A stretch of 36,218 nucleotides of DNA. Origin: Eubacterium sp. UBA4343 (lineage in GTDB: Bacteria; Bacillota; Clostridia; Lachnospirales; Lachnospiraceae). The stretch covers positions 13,493-49,710 of the forward strand of contig DGTF01000027.1 in the NCBI GenBank assembly GCA_002394235.1, written 5' to 3'. The notes under the pieces were generated by a model that was not told the DNA's origin, made no database searches, and saw only the letters and a list, made by a program, of their open reading frames with translations. The translations under genes and the position numbers were made by a program. Below are positions 33,714 to 36,218 of this stretch, one piece after another. The number at the start of each line of letters is the position of its first letter. Position 1 is the first letter of the stretch.

Positions 33714-34409
33714 ATGCGGAAAGTGATAGTTTTTTCCGGGGGCAGCATCGATAAAAGGGCTGCCCTGAATTATCTGGATAAGGAAAAACCGGAGATCTGC
33801 ATCGCGGCGGACCGTGGTGTACGGTTCTGCTATCAGAATCAGATCACACCGGATTATATCGTGGGAGACTTTGACAGCCTTTCTGCGGGAGGAACGGCAC
33901 TGTCATCGAAGGAGAGAGCGGATGCTTCCCCGGAGCTTGCCGCATTCCGTAGGGCAGGTGTCCCGATCGATGAATACCGTCCGGAAAAGGATATGACAGA
34001 TACCGACATTGCTCTCGAGAAGGCTGTATCCGTCGGCGCGGATGCCGTCTGCTTTTTCGGGGCTACGGGTTCGAGGCTGGATCATGTCTTCAGCAGTGTG
34101 TTTGACCTGTATAAGCTCTATGCACAAGGGATTGAGGGCAGTATCATCGATGGAACGAACCGGATCTCCATGCCGGTGGGACGGAAAATCGTGATCCCAA
34201 AATCGGAGCAGTACGGAAAGTATGTCTCGGTCTATCCGTTTCGCGGAGAGGCTCACGGGGTCAGCCTCACAGGATTCCGATATCCGCTGAAGGATGCGGA
34301 CATCATCCAGGGCGACGGAGGGCTTACGACAAGCAATGAGATTGTCGCAGATGAGGGTATTATCGAGTGCAGGGAAGGAATTCTGATCGTCATGGAGACA
34401 AGGGACTGA
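33714..34409 (+). CDS. thiN: thiamine pyrophosphokinase
   Basis: 231 residues. Transfers pyrophosphate from ATP to thiamine, giving TPP. ThiN-type features: IAADRGVRFCYQNQITPDYI, VGDFDSL, the catalytic/Mg-binding EKDMTDTDIALEKAV, FFGATGSRLDHVF, and in the C-terminal domain SLTGFRYPL and SNEIVADEGII. Ribosome binding site AGAGGT. The 153 bases after rpe contain one hairpin (GCAGGA-ATAA-TCCTGC, 33624-33639) and no gene. Its stop overlaps the next start (ATGA-type, 1 base). Confidence 0.95.
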   Translation: MRKVIVFSGGSIDKRAALNYLDKEKPEICIAADRGVRFCYQNQITPDYIVGDFDSLSAGGTALSSKERADASPELAAFRRAGVPIDEYRPEKDMTDTDIALEKAVSVGADAVCFFGATGSRLDHVFSSVFDLYKLYAQGIEGSIIDGTNRISMPVGRKIVIPKSEQYGKYVSVYPFRGEAHGVSLTGFRYPLKDADIIQGDGGLTTSNEIVADEGIIECREGILIVMETRD

Positions 34410-36160
34410 TGAGGGATCATACATTCGGACAACACTCAAATGACGGGTCCGGTCACGGACAATCTGGTCCGCATCTGCGGTTTGCCGGCGTGCTTTTTTG
34501 CGTCTTTGCTGCCATGTTCCTGTTTCCTGCACTTCCTGCTGCCGGAGCGGAAAATACCGGGACAGTGCGTACGGTTAAAACGGATGGCGCGTCTGCGGGG
34601 GCGGCAGATGAGAACCGAAGAATTGTCTTTGTAGGCGATTCCAGAACGGTCGGCATGTACATCACGCTTTCCGGGTCCGGCTACAGCGAGGACATTAACG
34701 CATCTCTGGGAAATGAGGTTTATATCGGACGTGTAGCCATGGGCTTTGACTGGTTTGCCGGAACAGGCATGGCAGAGGCAGAGCCATGGATGGAACAGGG
34801 GAATACAGATCTTGTCATTCTTATGGGCTGCAATGATATGGGATCCCCCGTGAGCAGTGCGAACCGTTATGTGGAATATGTGAATGCGAATGCAGACAGC
34901 TGGAGCAGGGACGGCAACCGCGTGTTCTTTGATTCGGTGAATCCGGTCGGTCATCAGAACGGAGGAGCGGAGACCTCCTCATCGGTTTATTCCAATGATG
35001 GGACCTGCGCGCCGTTCAATGATACGCTGAGGAACGCGCTGAGTGACAAGGTTACCTGGATCGATTCCTACAGTTTCCTCTTGTCGGGAGGCTACGCCAC
35101 AGTGGATGGAATTCATTATGACGGCGGCACCTATCGGGCCATTCACGATTATATCCGGAATGCGGTGTCGGAGGCGCAAAAGAGAGAATATAGGGTCATC
35201 TTTGACGCAGCGGGCGGCTCCTGCGCTGTGCAGGAGAAGAAAATCCGGGAGGGAGAATCCCTGACAGATCTGCCGGTACCTGAAAAAAAGGGATATGTTT
35301 TTGACGGCTGGTGTCTGAACGGAAGCAGGGTGACGGATCAGACAGAGATGCCGTCTGAGAATATCACCCTTACGGCATCGTGGAAGGCATCGGATCACAC
35401 ACCGTATCAGGTGATTTTTCACTGCGGGAGCGAAGCGGATCATGTGGAGACGAGATATGGTACGACCGGGGAAAAGGTAACGGTGAATGCGCCGGCAAAA
35501 GACGGATACAAGACTCCCGATGCGCAGACCGGCGTCATTTCCGCAGACGGTGCTGCAAAATTTGAGTTCACTTATACTCCGCTGTCGTACAAGCTGACGA
35601 TTCACGCCGGAAAGGGAGTCAGTCTCACCGGGAAGCCGGTTCCGGAAAGCCAAAAAACCGGCGGGAGGGAACGCAGCTTTTCGACCCGCTGCACGTTTGG
35701 GGATGAGGTCAGTCTCCTGGCATCAGAGGAGAGGGGATACAAGGATCTGAAAATAACAGGAGATCTGCCGGATGCGCTGTCGGGCAAAGAGGCGGGCGTC
35801 ACCGACTTCCGGATGCCGGATCATGATGTGGAAATCACCATGAGTGCCGAACCCGTCATCTATCATATCCGGTACACTCCGGGGGTATACAGTACCGCAG
35901 GGCTTCCGGAGATGTACACCGTGGAGGATCTGCCGCTCCGGCTGAAAAATCCGGCAATGCCATTCCTGACGTCATTCGGATTCTGGACCGATGAAAATGG
36001 ACGGGAGGTTCGGACGATTACAGAGGCGGAGAGCGGAGATCTCTCGCTCACAGGGGAAGTCTTTGATTATCGGGCTGCCGCTGCAGCAGATGCTGCAGGA
36101 ATTCTTCTGATGGTCATCCTGGGCGTCCTGATTCAGATGAAAAACCGCAAAAGAAAATGA
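34409..36160 (+). CDS. secreted SGNH-like protein with InlB-type repeats
   Basis: 583 residues from ATG 34409. A signal peptide (LRFAGVLFCVFAAMFLFPAL, cleavage after an Ala-rich PAAGA) precedes an SGNH/GDSL-like domain with IVFVGDSRTVGMY, LVILMGCNDMG and VDGIHYDGGTYRAIHDYI, which supply the Ser, Asn and the late Asp-x-x-His of such hydrolases. Then comes a Listeria-Bacteroides (InlB/Flg_new) repeat (YRVIFDAAGG ... GYVFDGWCLNGSRV ... ITLTASW), a second related one, and further beta repeats. A C-terminal membrane helix with a KNRKRK tail anchors it; there is no LPXTG motif. It probably modifies or binds cell-surface glycans; this is inference. Its attachment to thiN by a 1-base overlap is unusual. 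Confidence 0.85.
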   Translation: MRDHTFGQHSNDGSGHGQSGPHLRFAGVLFCVFAAMFLFPALPAAGAENTGTVRTVKTDGASAGAADENRRIVFVGDSRTVGMYITLSGSGYSEDINASLGNEVYIGRVAMGFDWFAGTGMAEAEPWMEQGNTDLVILMGCNDMGSPVSSANRYVEYVNANADSWSRDGNRVFFDSVNPVGHQNGGAETSSSVYSNDGTCAPFNDTLRNALSDKVTWIDSYSFLLSGGYATVDGIHYDGGTYRAIHDYIRNAVSEAQKREYRVIFDAAGGSCAVQEKKIREGESLTDLPVPEKKGYVFDGWCLNGSRVTDQTEMPSENITLTASWKASDHTPYQVIFHCGSEADHVETRYGTTGEKVTVNAPAKDGYKTPDAQTGVISADGAAKFEFTYTPLSYKLTIHAGKGVSLTGKPVPESQKTGGRERSFSTRCTFGDEVSLLASEERGYKDLKITGDLPDALSGKEAGVTDFRMPDHDVEITMSAEPVIYHIRYTPGVYSTAGLPEMYTVEDLPLRLKNPAMPFLTSFGFWTDENGREVRTITEAESGDLSLTGEVFDYRAAAAADAAGILLMVILGVLIQMKNRKRK

Positions 36161-36166
36161 AAAAGC

Positions 36167-36199
36167 AGGCTGCTGCACGAAAGTGCGGCAGCCTTTTTT
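36167..36199 (+). terminator. intrinsic terminator at the end of the cluster
   Basis: AGGCTGCTGCAC-GAAA-GTGCGGCAGCCT, a stem of about 11 bp with one mismatch and a GAAA tetraloop, followed by six T. It starts 7 bases after the surface protein stop. Confidence 0.92.
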
Positions 36200-36201
36200 A
36201 C

Positions 36202-36218
36202 ACGAACAGTGAGCCGCA
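36202..36218. repeat. interspersed two-hairpin repeat, copy 3 (start only)
   Basis: ACGAACAGTGAGCCGCA at the very end of the window matches the beginning of the complete copy (19932 onward, one A/G difference) and lies directly behind the terminator T-run. The remainder is outside the window. Confidence 0.75.

Overview
The window looks like the chromosome of a moderately GC-rich, low-GC-phylum Clostridia, most plausibly a Lachnospiraceae. The reasons are the classical Firmicutes order priA-def-fmt-zinc peptidase-rsmB-rlmN-prpC-prkC-rsgA-rpe-thiN, a meso-DAP type MurE (DNPR motif), strong AGGAGG ribosome binding sites, frequent TTG/GTG starts and a three-PASTA PrkC kinase. Genus-level placement is not possible by eye.

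Layout. 1-1871: guaA on the minus strand, with a sigma-A-like promoter and a 17-bp tandem repeat array in its leader. 1903-2906: mobile-element scar, in which an IS66-family left end and an internally deleted tnpA/tnpB remnant abut a LacI-type regulator that has lost its DNA-binding domain. 2962-5237: a large polytopic membrane protein, possibly a GT-C glycosyltransferase. 5339-5995: a SRAP (YedK/HMCES-like) DNA-protein crosslink protein on the minus strand. 6118-12070: a tight operon of a TerB_N/TerB_C protein, a DUF2791 (BrxD-like) ATPase, an Lhr/BrxHI-like helicase and a small membrane protein; this is the best candidate here for an incompletely described (probably anti-mobile-element) system. 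12150-15775: a MATE transporter gene split by a complete IS608-like IS200/IS605 element (TnpA, TnpB and a presumptive guide RNA), whose ends can be placed to the base. 15796-17374: a nitroreductase and thiD, divergent. 17391-17955: a promoter, a strongly structured RNA of about 260 nt and an 83-residue acidic protein. 18132-19457: a small membrane protein and an EamA transporter. 19458-20083: a gene-free stretch with hairpins and a 94-bp interspersed repeat. 20084-36160: the conserved murE-to-thiN housekeeping cluster (cell wall, replication restart, initiator Met formylation/deformylation, rRNA methylation, Ser/Thr kinase-phosphatase pair, ribosome GTPase, pentose phosphate, thiamine), ending with a secreted SGNH/InlB-repeat surface protein and a terminator.

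Two themes run through the window. First, degenerate tandem duplications of about 17-39 bp sit at gene boundaries and 5' leaders (guaA, SRAP, TerB operon, thiD, EamA, fmt/peptidase), and comparable in-frame repeats occur inside the TerB and helicase proteins. Second, a 94-bp two-hairpin repeat occurs beside guaA, upstream of murE, and begins again at the extreme right end of the window.

All identifications are by eye from motifs and context; no database search was run.
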